DNA of 64,000 bases, taken from contig CANQRQ010000010.1 of assembly GCA_947626315.1 (NCBI GenBank), forward strand, positions 1 through 64,000, read 5' to 3'. Origin of the DNA: an uncultured Oscillospiraceae bacterium (lineage in GTDB: Bacteria > Bacillota > Clostridia > Oscillospirales > Oscillospiraceae). Position numbers and translations under genes: made by a program. The notes beneath the pieces are model-generated. The model did not search any database and was not told where the DNA came from. It saw nothing but the letters and a program-made list of their open reading frames with translations. This document shows positions 26,304-34,262 of this stretch, piece after piece. The first letter of the stretch is position 1, and every line of letters begins with the position of its first letter.

Positions 26304-26353
26304 TTAGCACTCTTTCCCTGAGACTACTAGCACTCTTAAGTTCCGAGTGCTAA
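26304..26353. promoter_or_regulatory. CIRCE operator with a degenerate second copy
   Basis: The good copy is CTAGCACTC, nine bases, GAGTGCTAA (26327-26353), matching 17 of 18 arm positions of the HrcA-binding consensus. A second perfect left arm, TTAGCACTC, lies at 26304-26312 with a poor right arm, GACTACTAG (26322-26330), that runs into the first copy. Confidence 0.92.
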
Positions 26354-26380
26354 TATACCATCGGAAGCGCGCTTTGTCAA
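26352..26380 (-). promoter_or_regulatory. Promoter of the hrcA heat-shock operon
   Basis: Consensus TTGACA (26375-26380) and TATATT (26352-26357) are 17 bases apart on the minus strand. CIRCE touches the -10 box, so bound HrcA would block polymerase directly. Confidence 0.88.
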
Positions 26381-26524
26381 TAGTTTCGCCTGCCCCGGTG
26401 AGGAAAATTCACATTTTGTACAAGATCGCTCCGGCGAAGGGGCCCGAAGCGGAAAAACAGGCCCCTCCGGGAGGACAAAATACAAAAAAACCTTGATATA
26501 TCAGAGTTTTTTAAGTTTTTTTCA

Positions 26525-26553
26525 TTTACAAAACTTTGAAATTGGTATAAAAT
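26525..26553 (+). promoter_or_regulatory. Promoter of the marR-like gene
   Basis: TTTACA (26525-26530) and TAAAAT (26548-26553) are 17 bases apart. The region is markedly AT-rich compared with its surroundings. Confidence 0.6.
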
Positions 26554-26580
26554 AGAAACGAGCAGAAAGGGGGTGAAGCC

Positions 26581-27018
26581 GTGCTTGAAGAGAGTTTCCT
26601 GAATGTTTTCAACAAGTTTAAGCTGCATTTCTACAGGAGAGTGTTTGACAACGTGAAGGAGCGGGAGGGTTCGCTCTCCGCCATGGAGGCCTTTTCTCTG
26701 GAAATCATAGAGGCGCTGGGGCGGCCGACGGTGGGTCAGTTCGCGGATTTTCTGAACATCTCCCAGTCGAATGCAACTTATAAGGTCAACAGCCTGATCC
26801 GGAAAGGGTATCTGGTGCGGGAGAATTCTCAGGTGGACCGGAGAGAGTACCATCTGGTCCTGTCAGAGAAGTACTACAGCTATGCTGCGATGATGAGTTC
26901 CTATGAGGTGGAAGTGATGGAGCGTGTCAAGCGGCGCTTCTCCCAGGAGGACGTGGTGAAGTTTGACGAGATTTTGAAGGTCATGTCTGCGGAGCTCATG
27001 CCCGAGTGCGGGAAGTAA
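26581..27018 (+). CDS. MarR-family transcriptional regulator
   Basis: A 145-residue winged-helix regulator. The recognition region is around ADFLNISQSNATYKVNSLI (about 59-77) and the wing is REN-DRREYHLVLS. Dimerising helices are at both ends. It starts with GTG, with AAGGGGGTG upstream. No target gene is adjacent on the same strand, and a five-hairpin array follows, so it appears monocistronic. The ligand is unknown. Confidence 0.85.
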   Translation: MLEESFLNVFNKFKLHFYRRVFDNVKEREGSLSAMEAFSLEIIEALGRPTVGQFADFLNISQSNATYKVNSLIRKGYLVRENSQVDRREYHLVLSEKYYSYAAMMSSYEVEVMERVKRRFSQEDVVKFDEILKVMSAELMPECGK

Positions 27019-27062
27019 AAGAGAGAGACAGAGGGAAAGCAGAAGCGGAAGCGTGTGCGTGT

Positions 27063-27303
27063 AAGCGGCCCGGGGGAACAAAACGTTCCCCCGGGCCGCT
27101 TTCAAGGGGAAGACACTTTGTCTTCCCCTTGAAAGCTTATCCAAGAGCATTCAAAATGCTCTTGGATAAGTATAGATTAAACGCTGAAAGGGGGCTCCCG
27201 CCCCCTCTCTGCCCTCTCCCCCTGCATGTCTATGGATAGCCGTTCTATTTGTCTACAGTCTCAATGCGGCCCGCTTGTGCTCAAGGGCATAAGCGGGCCG
27301 CAT
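27063..27303. repeat. Array of five hairpins between marR and the AEC transporter
   Basis: Stems in order: 17 bp (27063-27079/27085-27101), 18 bp (27098-27115/27119-27136), 15 bp (27136-27150/27156-27170), 7 bp (27189-27195/27200-27206) and 13 bp (27264-27276/27291-27303). All are perfect. The first three share arm bases (27098-27101 and 27136), so they cannot all form fully at once. The last may terminate the AEC gene. No ORF is credible here. Confidence 0.85.
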
Positions 27304-27317
27304 TTGTTGACAACTAT

Positions 27318-28259
27318 TTAAAACAACACTATTTGATACAGCCCGGCCAGGACCGGGATCGTGAACAGGCAGAGGACCGTGGAGAGCAGGTTGATGACGC
27401 TGGCGTTCTCCGCCTCCGGCACCGTGCGGTAGAGCTGGGTGAACTGGGTGATCATCACCGCCGTCGGCGCGCCGGAGGTGATAAACACCACCAGCAGGAA
27501 GCGGGGCGCGTCCGGATGGAGGCGGGCAATGCCGGTGACGGCGAAGAGCAGCAGCGCCATCAGCGGGCAGAGCACCAGGCGGCCGAAGCAGATCAGGTAG
27601 GCCCGCTTGTTGGAAAAGACCTGCTTTAAATCGGCGTTGCCCAGGATCATGCCCACGGTGAACATGTACAGCGGCCCCATCATGTTCCCCAGAGAGGTGA
27701 CCGTGTCCCCCAGAGGGCCGGGAAAGCGGATGTCCAGCAAAAAGAGCAGCAGGCCCAGCAGCATGCCCAGCAGCACCACGTTCTTATACAGCATGCTGAA
27801 GTGAAAGCGCGTCTGCCCGCTGAGGACCGACTGGGCGTGGGAGAAGAGCAGCACGTTCATGGTCAGAAAGCAGGGGCTGCAGTAGATCACCCAGTCCGGC
27901 CCCAGCACACTGGCGATCAGGGGCAGGAGAAAGTTCCCCGCGTTGGGATATTCCATCGAGGTATACTCCACCACCGACAGGTGGAGGGGCCTGATCAGCA
28001 GCTTTGCCAGCAGAGCGATCCCCGCCGTGGCCAGCAGCACCCCCAGCATGGCCACGCCCAGGCCGGTCAGCTTATCCAGGCTGAACTCGTACTGAAAGGC
28101 GTCGATCATGGCGCAGGGGGTGGCGATGTACAGGGCAAAGCGGGAGAGGAGCTTGCTGTCCTCAAAGCTCAGCAGCTTGATCCGGACCGTGACGAAGCCC
28201 AGCAGGATGATGATGAAAAAGGAGATGATCTTTTCAGAGAGCGCGGCGGCTAAGGCCAT
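27318..28259 (-). CDS. AEC family transporter (auxin efflux carrier-like permease)
   Basis: A 313-residue membrane protein with about ten spans in two five-helix halves, the layout of the AEC family, which exports or exchanges small organic acids such as malate. The start at 28259 (MALAAALSEK) is chosen because GGAGGGGG lies six bases upstream and the first span begins there. The frame extends to 28433 but that part is charged and lies in noncoding DNA. The substrate cannot be deduced. Confidence 0.88.
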   Translation of the reverse strand: MALAAALSEKIISFFIIILLGFVTVRIKLLSFEDSKLLSRFALYIATPCAMIDAFQYEFSLDKLTGLGVAMLGVLLATAGIALLAKLLIRPLHLSVVEYTSMEYPNAGNFLLPLIASVLGPDWVIYCSPCFLTMNVLLFSHAQSVLSGQTRFHFSMLYKNVVLLGMLLGLLLFLLDIRFPGPLGDTVTSLGNMMGPLYMFTVGMILGNADLKQVFSNKRAYLICFGRLVLCPLMALLLFAVTGIARLHPDAPRFLLVVFITSGAPTAVMITQFTQLYRTVPEAENASVINLLSTVLCLFTIPVLAGLYQIVLF

Positions 28260-28468
28260 GGAAATCCCCCTCCGGCAGCAATCTGACTTGGTTATACTCC
28301 TGCCTGCCGGGAATGTCAACGGCCAAAACCCACAAAAGAGGCTTCTTTCCGCGGCTCTTTCTGTGTTATAGCGCAAAAAACTCCCCTTTTTTCGGTAACC
28401 TTTTCCGGCCGACGGTGGCCAGGGCACCGACACCCCTGCCCGGAGGGAAAAAGTGTCGGACCGTGAGG

Positions 28469-28791
28469 TAAACGAAAGTTTATAGCAGGAAATACACCTT
28501 TCTCGGCTCTTCTCCTTCGGTCACCAGCGAAAACTTGGTTTTGTCTCTTGGTGGCTTTGTTCACTTCTCTTGCCTCGTCGCAAGAGAAGTGAACCGAAGA
28601 GAAAGACGCCCGGGGACGTTTCCCCGGGGCCCCTCTGGGAGCAGTGTACAGCAGACCCGTTCTTAGGTCGCCCTTAATCTTTCTTGCCGGTTTACCCCGG
28701 TGCAGACACTGGCAGAAGTCGCTCCTGCGGTCGCACGCACATATTTACGTGGCTCGCTTGGCACTTGTTTCCTCATATAAACTTTCGTTTA
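28469..28791. repeat. MITE-like structured repeat, copy B
   Basis: A 323-bp noncoding element bounded by perfect 16-bp inverted repeats, TAAACGAAAGTTTATA (28469-28484) and its complement (28776-28791). It has the same internal stems as copy A at 6538-6922: P1 (28520-28526/28549-28555, one G-T pair), P2 (28559-28573/28580-28594) and P3 (28609-28616/28621-28628). P2 differs from copy A at four base pairs, all compensated. The segment after P3, GTTCTTAGGTCGCCCTTAAT, is identical in the two copies. Confidence 0.82.
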
Positions 28792-28798
28792 TCTTTAT

Positions 28799-28842
28799 AA
28801 GCTCTGAGCCCCGGGTGCTGATGCGCCCGGGGCGAAGAGCTT
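28799..28842 (-). terminator. Hairpin after the MFS transporter
   Basis: AAGCTCT / AGAGCTT encloses GCCCCGGG / CCCGGGGC. It follows the MFS stop codon, but no clear T-run is present, so termination is uncertain. Confidence 0.45.
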
Positions 28843-28853
28843 AGTACTATTTG

Positions 28854-30188
28854 TTAATCGTCCATGTTTTCAAAGGCGTCCAGGCCCTTCTTGCCCTCCA
28901 CCTTGGCGTCCCCGTGGCGGACCAGGAGCATGGTGACAAAGCTCAGCGCCACGAAGAAGGCCGCGTAGGGGAAGAGCACCTTGTAGCCCACGGCCTCCAT
29001 CAGGCTGCCCGCCGCGATGGGGGTCACCACCTGGGCGGCCATGGAGGCGGTGTAGTAGTAGCCGGTGAACTTGCCCACGTCGGAGCCCTTGCACATCTCC
29101 ACCACCATGGGCAGGGAGTTGACGTTGATGGCGGCCCAGGCCAGGCCCACCAGGGCGAAGACCACGAACATCACCAGGTTGATGGAGCTGTACATGGTGG
29201 TGAGGAAATAGCCCAGCAGGAAGCAGACGGCCAGGAGCGTGACGCCGAAGAGAATGGTCTTCTTCCGGCCGATCTTGGAGGCAATGGCGCCTACGGGGAT
29301 GTAGGACACGATGGCCCCCGCCGTGGCGATCAGCAGGCAGGTGGAGGCCCCGCTGAGGCCCTGGCCCATGACCTCGCCCACATAGGTGGTGAACCAGGTG
29401 GTCACGCCGTTATAGCCCATGAACCACAGGGCGATGGAGGCCAGCAGGAAGCCCAGGGATTTTTTCACCGGGGGCGGCAGCACCTCGCTGCCGGAGCCGT
29501 CGTCCACCGCCAGGTCCCACTCCGGGTGCTTGGCCTCCAGGGCCCGGTTCTCCGCGGAGAGCTTGGGCTCCTTGATGGTGAGGAACAGCACCCCGATGGA
29601 GATAAACATCAGCGCCGCCACGGTGAAGAACAGAGGGTGGTAGTTGGGGTGCCCGGGGAGGCCCGCCGTGTCCCGGATGGGGTAGACGGCGGCCACGGCC
29701 AGGTAGAGCAGCCCGCCGACGGCCCCCATCAGGTTGATGATGGCGTTGCCCTTGGAGCGGAGGGGCTTGGGCGTCACGTCCGGCATCAGGGCCACGGCGG
29801 GGGAGCGGTAGGTGCCCATGGCAATCAGCAGCAGGCCCAGCACAATGACAAAGGAGATCAGCTTGAAGGGGGAGGGCGCGGCGGCGTAGCTGTTGTCCAG
29901 CAGGGGCAGGATGTTCATCAAAATCACCGCGCAGCCGGTGCCGAAGAGGATGAAGGGCATCCGTTTGCCGATCTTTGTGTCGGTCCGGTCGGACAGGCCG
30001 CCGAAGAAGGGCAGCAGAAACAGAGCCAGCACATTGTCCGCCGCCATGATGGCGCCGGAAAAGGTCTTGTTCAGGTGAAAGGTGTTGGTGAGGATGAGAG
30101 GGACGATGTTATCGTACATCTGCCAAAAGGCGCAGATGGACAAAAACGCCAGACCCACAAGGATGGTGCGCTTGTTGTTGAGCTTCAT
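28854..30188 (-). CDS. MFS transporter (SLC45/GPH-like)
   Basis: A 444-residue major facilitator with about 12 spans. The loop after the second helix reads GGLSDRTDTKIGKRMPFI, a variant of the MFS motif seen in the glycoside-pentoside-hexuronide and SLC45 groups, which suggests sugar or glycoside transport. The start at 30188 (MKLNNKRT) is set by GGAGG eight bases upstream; a longer TTG-initiated frame would overlap that site. It stands alone. Confidence 0.88.
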   Translation of the reverse strand: MKLNNKRTILVGLAFLSICAFWQMYDNIVPLILTNTFHLNKTFSGAIMAADNVLALFLLPFFGGLSDRTDTKIGKRMPFILFGTGCAVILMNILPLLDNSYAAAPSPFKLISFVIVLGLLLIAMGTYRSPAVALMPDVTPKPLRSKGNAIINLMGAVGGLLYLAVAAVYPIRDTAGLPGHPNYHPLFFTVAALMFISIGVLFLTIKEPKLSAENRALEAKHPEWDLAVDDGSGSEVLPPPVKKSLGFLLASIALWFMGYNGVTTWFTTYVGEVMGQGLSGASTCLLIATAGAIVSYIPVGAIASKIGRKKTILFGVTLLAVCFLLGYFLTTMYSSINLVMFVVFALVGLAWAAINVNSLPMVVEMCKGSDVGKFTGYYYTASMAAQVVTPIAAGSLMEAVGYKVLFPYAAFFVALSFVTMLLVRHGDAKVEGKKGLDAFENMDD

Positions 30189-30308
30189 GGCAGCTTCCTC
30201 CAATATTTTCTAAGTCTATTGTACAATAAACCGGCGGCGAACACAACAAAAAAAGTGCGGCGCGGCCCGTTTTTCGGCTAGTATATTAGAAAAAACTGCC
30301 AAAGAAAA

Positions 30309-30338
30309 TTGACGGCCCCGGGAAAAAAGTGGTAAAAT
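30309..30338 (+). promoter_or_regulatory. Promoter of the GDPD gene
   Basis: TTGACG (30309-30314) and TAAAAT (30333-30338) are 18 bases apart, about 65 bases before the start codon. Confidence 0.6.
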
Positions 30339-30404
30339 ACACATAGAATGATAGGGAAATCCCCCGGCGGCGGCCGGGGGAAGCGCGGAGGAGGGTAAAC
30401 AAGC

Positions 30405-31247
30405 ATGAAGAAGAAAGCGGCCTGTTTTTTGACGGCGGCCGCCGCTCTGGCGGCGCCGGTGTTTCTGGTTGCCCCGGGCAAAGCCTCAAAACGGCGGAAA
30501 AGCCCCTTCCTGGGCCGGAATTTTGCCCACAGAGGACTCCACACGAGGGACAAAAGCGTGCCGGAGAACTCCCTGGAGGCCTTTCGCCTGGCCGCCCGGG
30601 CGGGCTACGGCATGGAGCTGGACGTTCAGCTGTCCAAGGACGGGCAGGTGGTGGTCTTCCATGACGACACGCTGGACCGGGTCTGCGGCGTCCCGGGCCG
30701 GGTGGACGAGCGGACCTATGAGCAGCTGCGGCAGCTGCGCCTCTGCGGGACGGAGTACGGCATCCCCCTGTTCTCCCAGGTGCTGGACACGGTGCGGGGG
30801 GCCGGCCCCCTGATCGTGGAGCTGAAAACAGGCAAAAGAAACCGGGAGCTCTGCCGGAAGACCTACGCGATGCTCCAGAACTACCGGGGCGAGGTCTGCA
30901 TAGAGAGCTTTGACCCTCGGATCGTGGCCTGGTTCCGTTTCCACGGCCCGGACCTGATCCGGGGCCAGCTGGCCATGCCCCGTCAGAGATACGAAAAGCA
31001 GTCCAAGCTGCTGGCCTTTGCCGCCAGCCGGACCCTGCTCAACTTCCTGGCCCGGCCCCATTTTATCGCCTATCAGATCGGGCCCCGGCCTTTGCTGGTG
31101 CATCTGGCCGAAGCCCTGGGGGCTATGAAGGTGGGCTGGACCTCCCACGAGCCCCGGAACGAGCGGGGCCGGGACGCGGTGATTTTTGAGTATTACAAGC
31201 CCCGGGTCAGCTTCCGGAAGAACGACAGAACATACGGCGGCTTTTAG
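30405..31247 (+). CDS. Glycerophosphodiester phosphodiesterase family protein
   Basis: A 280-residue enzyme that would cleave glycerophosphodiesters to glycerol-3-phosphate. Active-site residues of the GDPD barrel are visible: H42 and R43 (FAHRGL), E54 (PENSLEAF), E71 and D73 (GMELDVQLSKDG) and H86 (VVFHDDTLDRV). An N-terminal hydrophobic segment (about 5-24) likely anchors it in the membrane. GGAGGAGGG precedes the ATG. Its end overlaps the convergent DUF2325 gene by four bases. Confidence 0.9.
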   Translation: MKKKAACFLTAAAALAAPVFLVAPGKASKRRKSPFLGRNFAHRGLHTRDKSVPENSLEAFRLAARAGYGMELDVQLSKDGQVVVFHDDTLDRVCGVPGRVDERTYEQLRQLRLCGTEYGIPLFSQVLDTVRGAGPLIVELKTGKRNRELCRKTYAMLQNYRGEVCIESFDPRIVAWFRFHGPDLIRGQLAMPRQRYEKQSKLLAFAASRTLLNFLARPHFIAYQIGPRPLLVHLAEALGAMKVGWTSHEPRNERGRDAVIFEYYKPRVSFRKNDRTYGGF

Positions 31248-31531
31248 ACCCTGGCCGCGTGCTTTTCCAGGATCCCCCGCAGAGCGGAGAGGGAGCTGCT
31301 GTGGCAGCGCTCGATCACGGTGTTCTGCCCTTTGAGCTCGCACAAGGCGCTGTGTACCAGCTTGTGGGACATGGTGTTGGTGAAAAAGATCGTCAGATCC
31401 GGGCTGCCCAGCTTGTTCTTCAGGCCGCCGCCGGGCTTTGTAAACACCTTGGCCTGACAGGCATAGCTGGCGCACAGCTCCTTGTACCGCCGCTCCATAC
31501 ACTCGTTTCCCCCTAAAATGACAATGCTCAC
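31244..31531 (-). CDS. DUF2325 domain-containing protein
   Basis: A 95-residue protein beginning IVILGGNECMERRYKELC, typical of DUF2325, small proteins with a Rossmann-like VILGG strand and conserved cysteines and histidines. Function is unknown. It starts with GTG, with GGAGGA upstream. A perfect 16-bp palindrome lies in its promoter region and a related one lies before the next gene, which is an HMA-domain protein, so a link to metal homeostasis is plausible. Confidence 0.8.
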   Translation of the reverse strand: MSIVILGGNECMERRYKELCASYACQAKVFTKPGGGLKNKLGSPDLTIFFTNTMSHKLVHSALCELKGQNTVIERCHSSSLSALRGILEKHAARV

Positions 31532-31562
31532 GCCGCTTTCCTCCTTCGTTATGTATCCAAAA

Positions 31563-31578
31563 GTTAGATTAATCTAAC
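31563..31578. promoter_or_regulatory. Perfect palindromic operator upstream of the DUF2325 gene
   Basis: GTTAGATTAATCTAAC is an exact 16-bp palindrome 32 bases before the GTG. TTGGTT and GATACA flank it as a possible -35 and -10. A 12-of-16 match lies at 31882-31897. The TTAG...CTAA form resembles DtxR/MntR-type metal boxes, which is inference only. Confidence 0.6.
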
Positions 31579-31595
31579 CAAAATCTTTTGTTTTA

Positions 31596-31614
31596 CCGCC
31601 CGTATTTCGGGCGG
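31596..31614. terminator. Hairpin between the HMA and DUF2325 genes
   Basis: CCGCCCG / CGGGCGG with a 5-base loop directly follows the HMA stop. No U-run follows on the minus strand, so read-through into the DUF2325 gene is possible. Confidence 0.4.
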
Positions 31615-31615
31615 C

Positions 31616-31858
31616 TTAGAAAAAGCGCCTCCGGGCGGCCTCCCTCTGGGTGACGGCCCTGGCCTCGTAGCCGGTGGCGTTGATCACAGCTATCAGCCGC
31701 TCCGGGTCGATTTCCTCCTCCGTGAGAAGCACGGTCTGCCCCTTGGTGTGGGAGGAGCGGACCTTTTTCACCGGGAAAGCCCGGCGCACCGCGTCGTTCA
31801 CGTGGGCCTCGCACATGCCGCACATCATCCCGTCCACCTGCACGGTGATTTCCAGCAT
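31616..31858 (-). CDS. Heavy-metal-associated (HMA) domain protein, copper chaperone-like
   Basis: An 80-residue single HMA domain with the metal-binding CxxC as GMMCGMCEAHV (about residues 10-20), the ferredoxin-like fold length, and INATGYEA near the end. Such proteins carry Cu(I) or similar soft metals to P-type ATPases. The start at 31858 is chosen because AAGGGGG lies eight bases upstream; a GTG at 31867 overlaps that site. No metal ATPase is in the window. Confidence 0.88.
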   Translation of the reverse strand: MLEITVQVDGMMCGMCEAHVNDAVRRAFPVKKVRSSHTKGQTVLLTEEEIDPERLIAVINATGYEARAVTQREAARRRFF

Positions 31859-31881
31859 AAATAACACCCCCTTACTTACTG

Positions 31882-31933
31882 GTTAAAGCTATCTAACTAT
31901 GAACAGTTTACCGGATCTCCGCGCCTTTGTCAA
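31882..31933 (-). promoter_or_regulatory. Promoter and operator of the HMA gene
   Basis: TTGACA (31928-31933) and TAAACT (31905-31910) are 17 bases apart on the minus strand. GTTAAAGCTATCTAAC (31882-31897) lies just past the predicted start and resembles the perfect palindrome at 31563-31578. Confidence 0.65.
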
Positions 31934-31957
31934 GGCTTTTTTGCCCGGCCCGGGGGA

Positions 31958-31986
31958 TTTACTTTAGCGCGGAGAGGCGGTATAAT
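31958..31986 (+). promoter_or_regulatory. Promoter of the 2-hydroxyacid dehydrogenase gene
   Basis: TTTACT (31958-31963) and consensus TATAAT (31981-31986) are 17 bases apart. Confidence 0.65.
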
Positions 31987-32047
31987 AAACATAAGATACG
32001 CGGCGGGCCGCTCTTCGGCCCGCCTGAAGAGGAGAGGAGATCTGGAC

Positions 32048-33004
32048 ATGAAGACGGTTTTGGTATACCTGCCGCTGGAGGCGCGGCACAGGGAAAAGCT
32101 GGAGGCGGCGGGGCAGGGCTGCCGGTTTGTCTATACCCAGCCCGGGGACGAGATAGACCCGCTGCTGCCCCAGGCGGAGATCATCATCGGCAACGTGCCC
32201 CCGGCCAAGCTGCGTGCCTTCCCCCAGCTGGAGCTGCTGCAGCTCAACTCCTCCGGCGCGGCGGAGTACACGGCGCCCGGCGTGCTGGCGGCGGGGACCC
32301 GGCTGACCAACGCCACCGGCGCCTATGGCCGCACGGTTTCCGAGCACGCCCTGGCGGTGACCCTGATGCTCCAGAAGAACCTGCATCTGTACCGGGACAG
32401 CCAGCGGCAGAGCCTTTGGACGGACTTCGGCAAGGTCAAATCCATCAGCGGCTCCGTGGTGGCCGTGGTGGGCCTGGGGGATATCGGCCTGCGCTACGCC
32501 CGCATGGCCAAGGCCCTGGGGGCCGTGACCATCGGCGTCAAGCGCCGGGGCGGCGAGCGGCCCGAGGGCGTGGACGAGCTGCGGCGGACGGACGAGCTGA
32601 TGGACGTGCTCCGCCGGGCGGACGTGGTGGCCTCCTTCCTGCCGGGCACCAGGGACACCGACCATCTGTATACAAAGGAGCATTTCCGGGCCATGAAGAA
32701 CACGGCCATCTTCCTCAACTGCGGCCGGGGCAACGCCGTATCCTCGGAGACCCTGGCCTGGGCCCTGGAGCAGGGGGAGATCGCCGCCGCCTCCATTGAC
32801 GTGACCGAGCCGGAGCCCCTTCCGGCGGACAGCCCCCTCTGGAAGCTGGACAATCTGCTGATCACGCCCCACGTCTCCGGCGGCTACCACCTGCAGGAGA
32901 CCTTTGAGACCATCATTGACATCGCCGCCCGGAACCTGCGCGCCTATCTCAGCGGCGGGGAGCTGATCAACCAGGTGGATTTCGAGACGGGCTACCGGAA
33001 ATGA
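32048..33004 (+). CDS. D-isomer-specific 2-hydroxyacid dehydrogenase
   Basis: A 318-residue NAD-dependent dehydrogenase that interconverts 2-oxo acids and D-2-hydroxy acids. The nucleotide motif is VVGLGDIG (near 140). The catalytic Arg is in LNCGRGNAV, the Glu in DVTEPEPLP and the His in ITPHVSGGY. GAGGAGAGG precedes the ATG. It ends one base before the convergent LysM gene. The specific 2-oxo acid is not evident. Confidence 0.93.
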   Translation: MKTVLVYLPLEARHREKLEAAGQGCRFVYTQPGDEIDPLLPQAEIIIGNVPPAKLRAFPQLELLQLNSSGAAEYTAPGVLAAGTRLTNATGAYGRTVSEHALAVTLMLQKNLHLYRDSQRQSLWTDFGKVKSISGSVVAVVGLGDIGLRYARMAKALGAVTIGVKRRGGERPEGVDELRRTDELMDVLRRADVVASFLPGTRDTDHLYTKEHFRAMKNTAIFLNCGRGNAVSSETLAWALEQGEIAAASIDVTEPEPLPADSPLWKLDNLLITPHVSGGYHLQETFETIIDIAARNLRAYLSGGELINQVDFETGYRK

Positions 33005-34138
33005 TCAGGGCAGCGGCTCGGGGTTGACCAGGCTGCGGAGATAGCGGAGAGCCGGCCGGTCCAGGCGGCTGCCGCAGACCAGGCTCAGCCCCGCCAGGCC
33101 GTAGTCCTCCGCCAGGCGCAGCCGGGCGTCCAGACTGCGCAGGTCCTCAAACCAGACCAGATGCTCCCGGCCGGCGGCGTCCCGGTAGCGGAAGCTGCTG
33201 CACAGGCTGAGGGGGTCCAGCCGGACCTCCGCGCCGGTGGCGGCAGCCAGGTTGGCCGCCGCGCTGTGGGACAGGGCCCCGGCCCGCTCCCCCAGGCGCC
33301 AGGGCAGGGCCCAGCTGTAGCCCCGGCCGGACACGGCCAAGGAGAGCTTGCCCAGGGGCAGCTTCCCGGCGGCGTAGTCCAGCACGGCCCGGATCCGGTT
33401 GAGGGGGGAGACGGGCTGGGGCGCGCTGTAGGCATAGCCCCAGTCGTAGGCCAGGAGGAGCACCCGGTCGGCCCATTCCCCGTGCACGGCATAGTCGTGG
33501 GCGCTGCTCTGCAGGCTCCGCTCCGTGTCATCCTCCTTGGGGGCCAGGGCGGTGAAGAGATAGAAGCCCCGGCGGTGGAGCGCGGGGGAGGCCAGGCGGA
33601 GGAAGGCGTTGTAATTGTCCCGGTCAAAGGGGTGGAGGCAGCAGAAGCTGAGGAAGACGCCCCGGTAGCGCCCCTCGCCCAGCGCGGCCAGGAGACTGTC
33701 CAGCAGGGCCTGGCGGTCCTCCGGGCTGCCTAAAAGGCTGTGGGCCAGGGCGGCGGAATAGCCGCCGTCTCCGTCCAGGTTGGCCAGGGTGAGCAGCGGC
33801 GCGGCGCCCAGCTCTCCGGCCAGGTCCAGCACCCGGCCGTCCTCCGCAGGGCTCAGGCCGCCGCCCGGGTCCGGGATGCGGCAGAAGGGACAGACGTAGC
33901 TCAGCTCCGGCAGCAGCTCCCGCAAAACGGAGGCGGGGGCATTCAGCTCCGCCACGGCGCCCAGCTCCAGGCTGCGCCGGGGCGCTTCCTCCTTACAGGG
34001 AACGGCCAGGGCCAGGCCGGCGGCAAGCCGGCAGGGGTCCCCCAGCTGGTTGAGCCGGGCCAGCTCCCCGGTGCCGGCGCCGGCGCGGAGAGCCAGGCCG
34101 GCCAGCGTGTCGCCCGGACGGGCAGTATAGATTTTCAT
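33005..34138 (-). CDS. LysM protein with a degenerate GH18-like domain
   Basis: A 377-residue protein resembling the spore cortex enzymes YaaH/SleL. One LysM domain (about 2-46, starting IYTARPGDTLAGLA) binds peptidoglycan. A GH18-like barrel follows (about 60-370). In active relatives the barrel carries a DxDxE acid motif before a P-DR-Y-FL segment. Here the matching stretch reads GVFLSFCCLHPFDRDNYNAF, so the catalytic acids are gone while the flanks are kept. It is probably a binding or structural protein. The start at 34138 is set by AAAGGGAG; the frame runs on to 34264 without support. Confidence 0.82.
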   Translation of the reverse strand: MKIYTARPGDTLAGLALRAGAGTGELARLNQLGDPCRLAAGLALAVPCKEEAPRRSLELGAVAELNAPASVLRELLPELSYVCPFCRIPDPGGGLSPAEDGRVLDLAGELGAAPLLTLANLDGDGGYSAALAHSLLGSPEDRQALLDSLLAALGEGRYRGVFLSFCCLHPFDRDNYNAFLRLASPALHRRGFYLFTALAPKEDDTERSLQSSAHDYAVHGEWADRVLLLAYDWGYAYSAPQPVSPLNRIRAVLDYAAGKLPLGKLSLAVSGRGYSWALPWRLGERAGALSHSAAANLAAATGAEVRLDPLSLCSSFRYRDAAGREHLVWFEDLRSLDARLRLAEDYGLAGLSLVCGSRLDRPALRYLRSLVNPEPLP

Positions 34139-34262
34139 CGCATTCTCCCTTTCTGCCGCCGCCGGCGGCAAAAACCAAGCTTTGTAAAAATATATTCGCC
34201 CCGCGGGAATTATTTGCGGGGCAAATCCAGAATCTATAGATGTACGGAAAGGAAGCGAGAAC

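Noticed and set aside
26377..26853. 158-codon minus-strand ORF opposite marR
   Set aside because: It is antisense to a good MarR gene, runs through its promoter, and has no ribosome-binding site.
28260..28433. 58-residue N-terminal extension of the AEC transporter
   Set aside because: It is charged, lies in noncoding DNA beside repeat copy B, and GGAGGGGG precedes the internal ATG at 28259.
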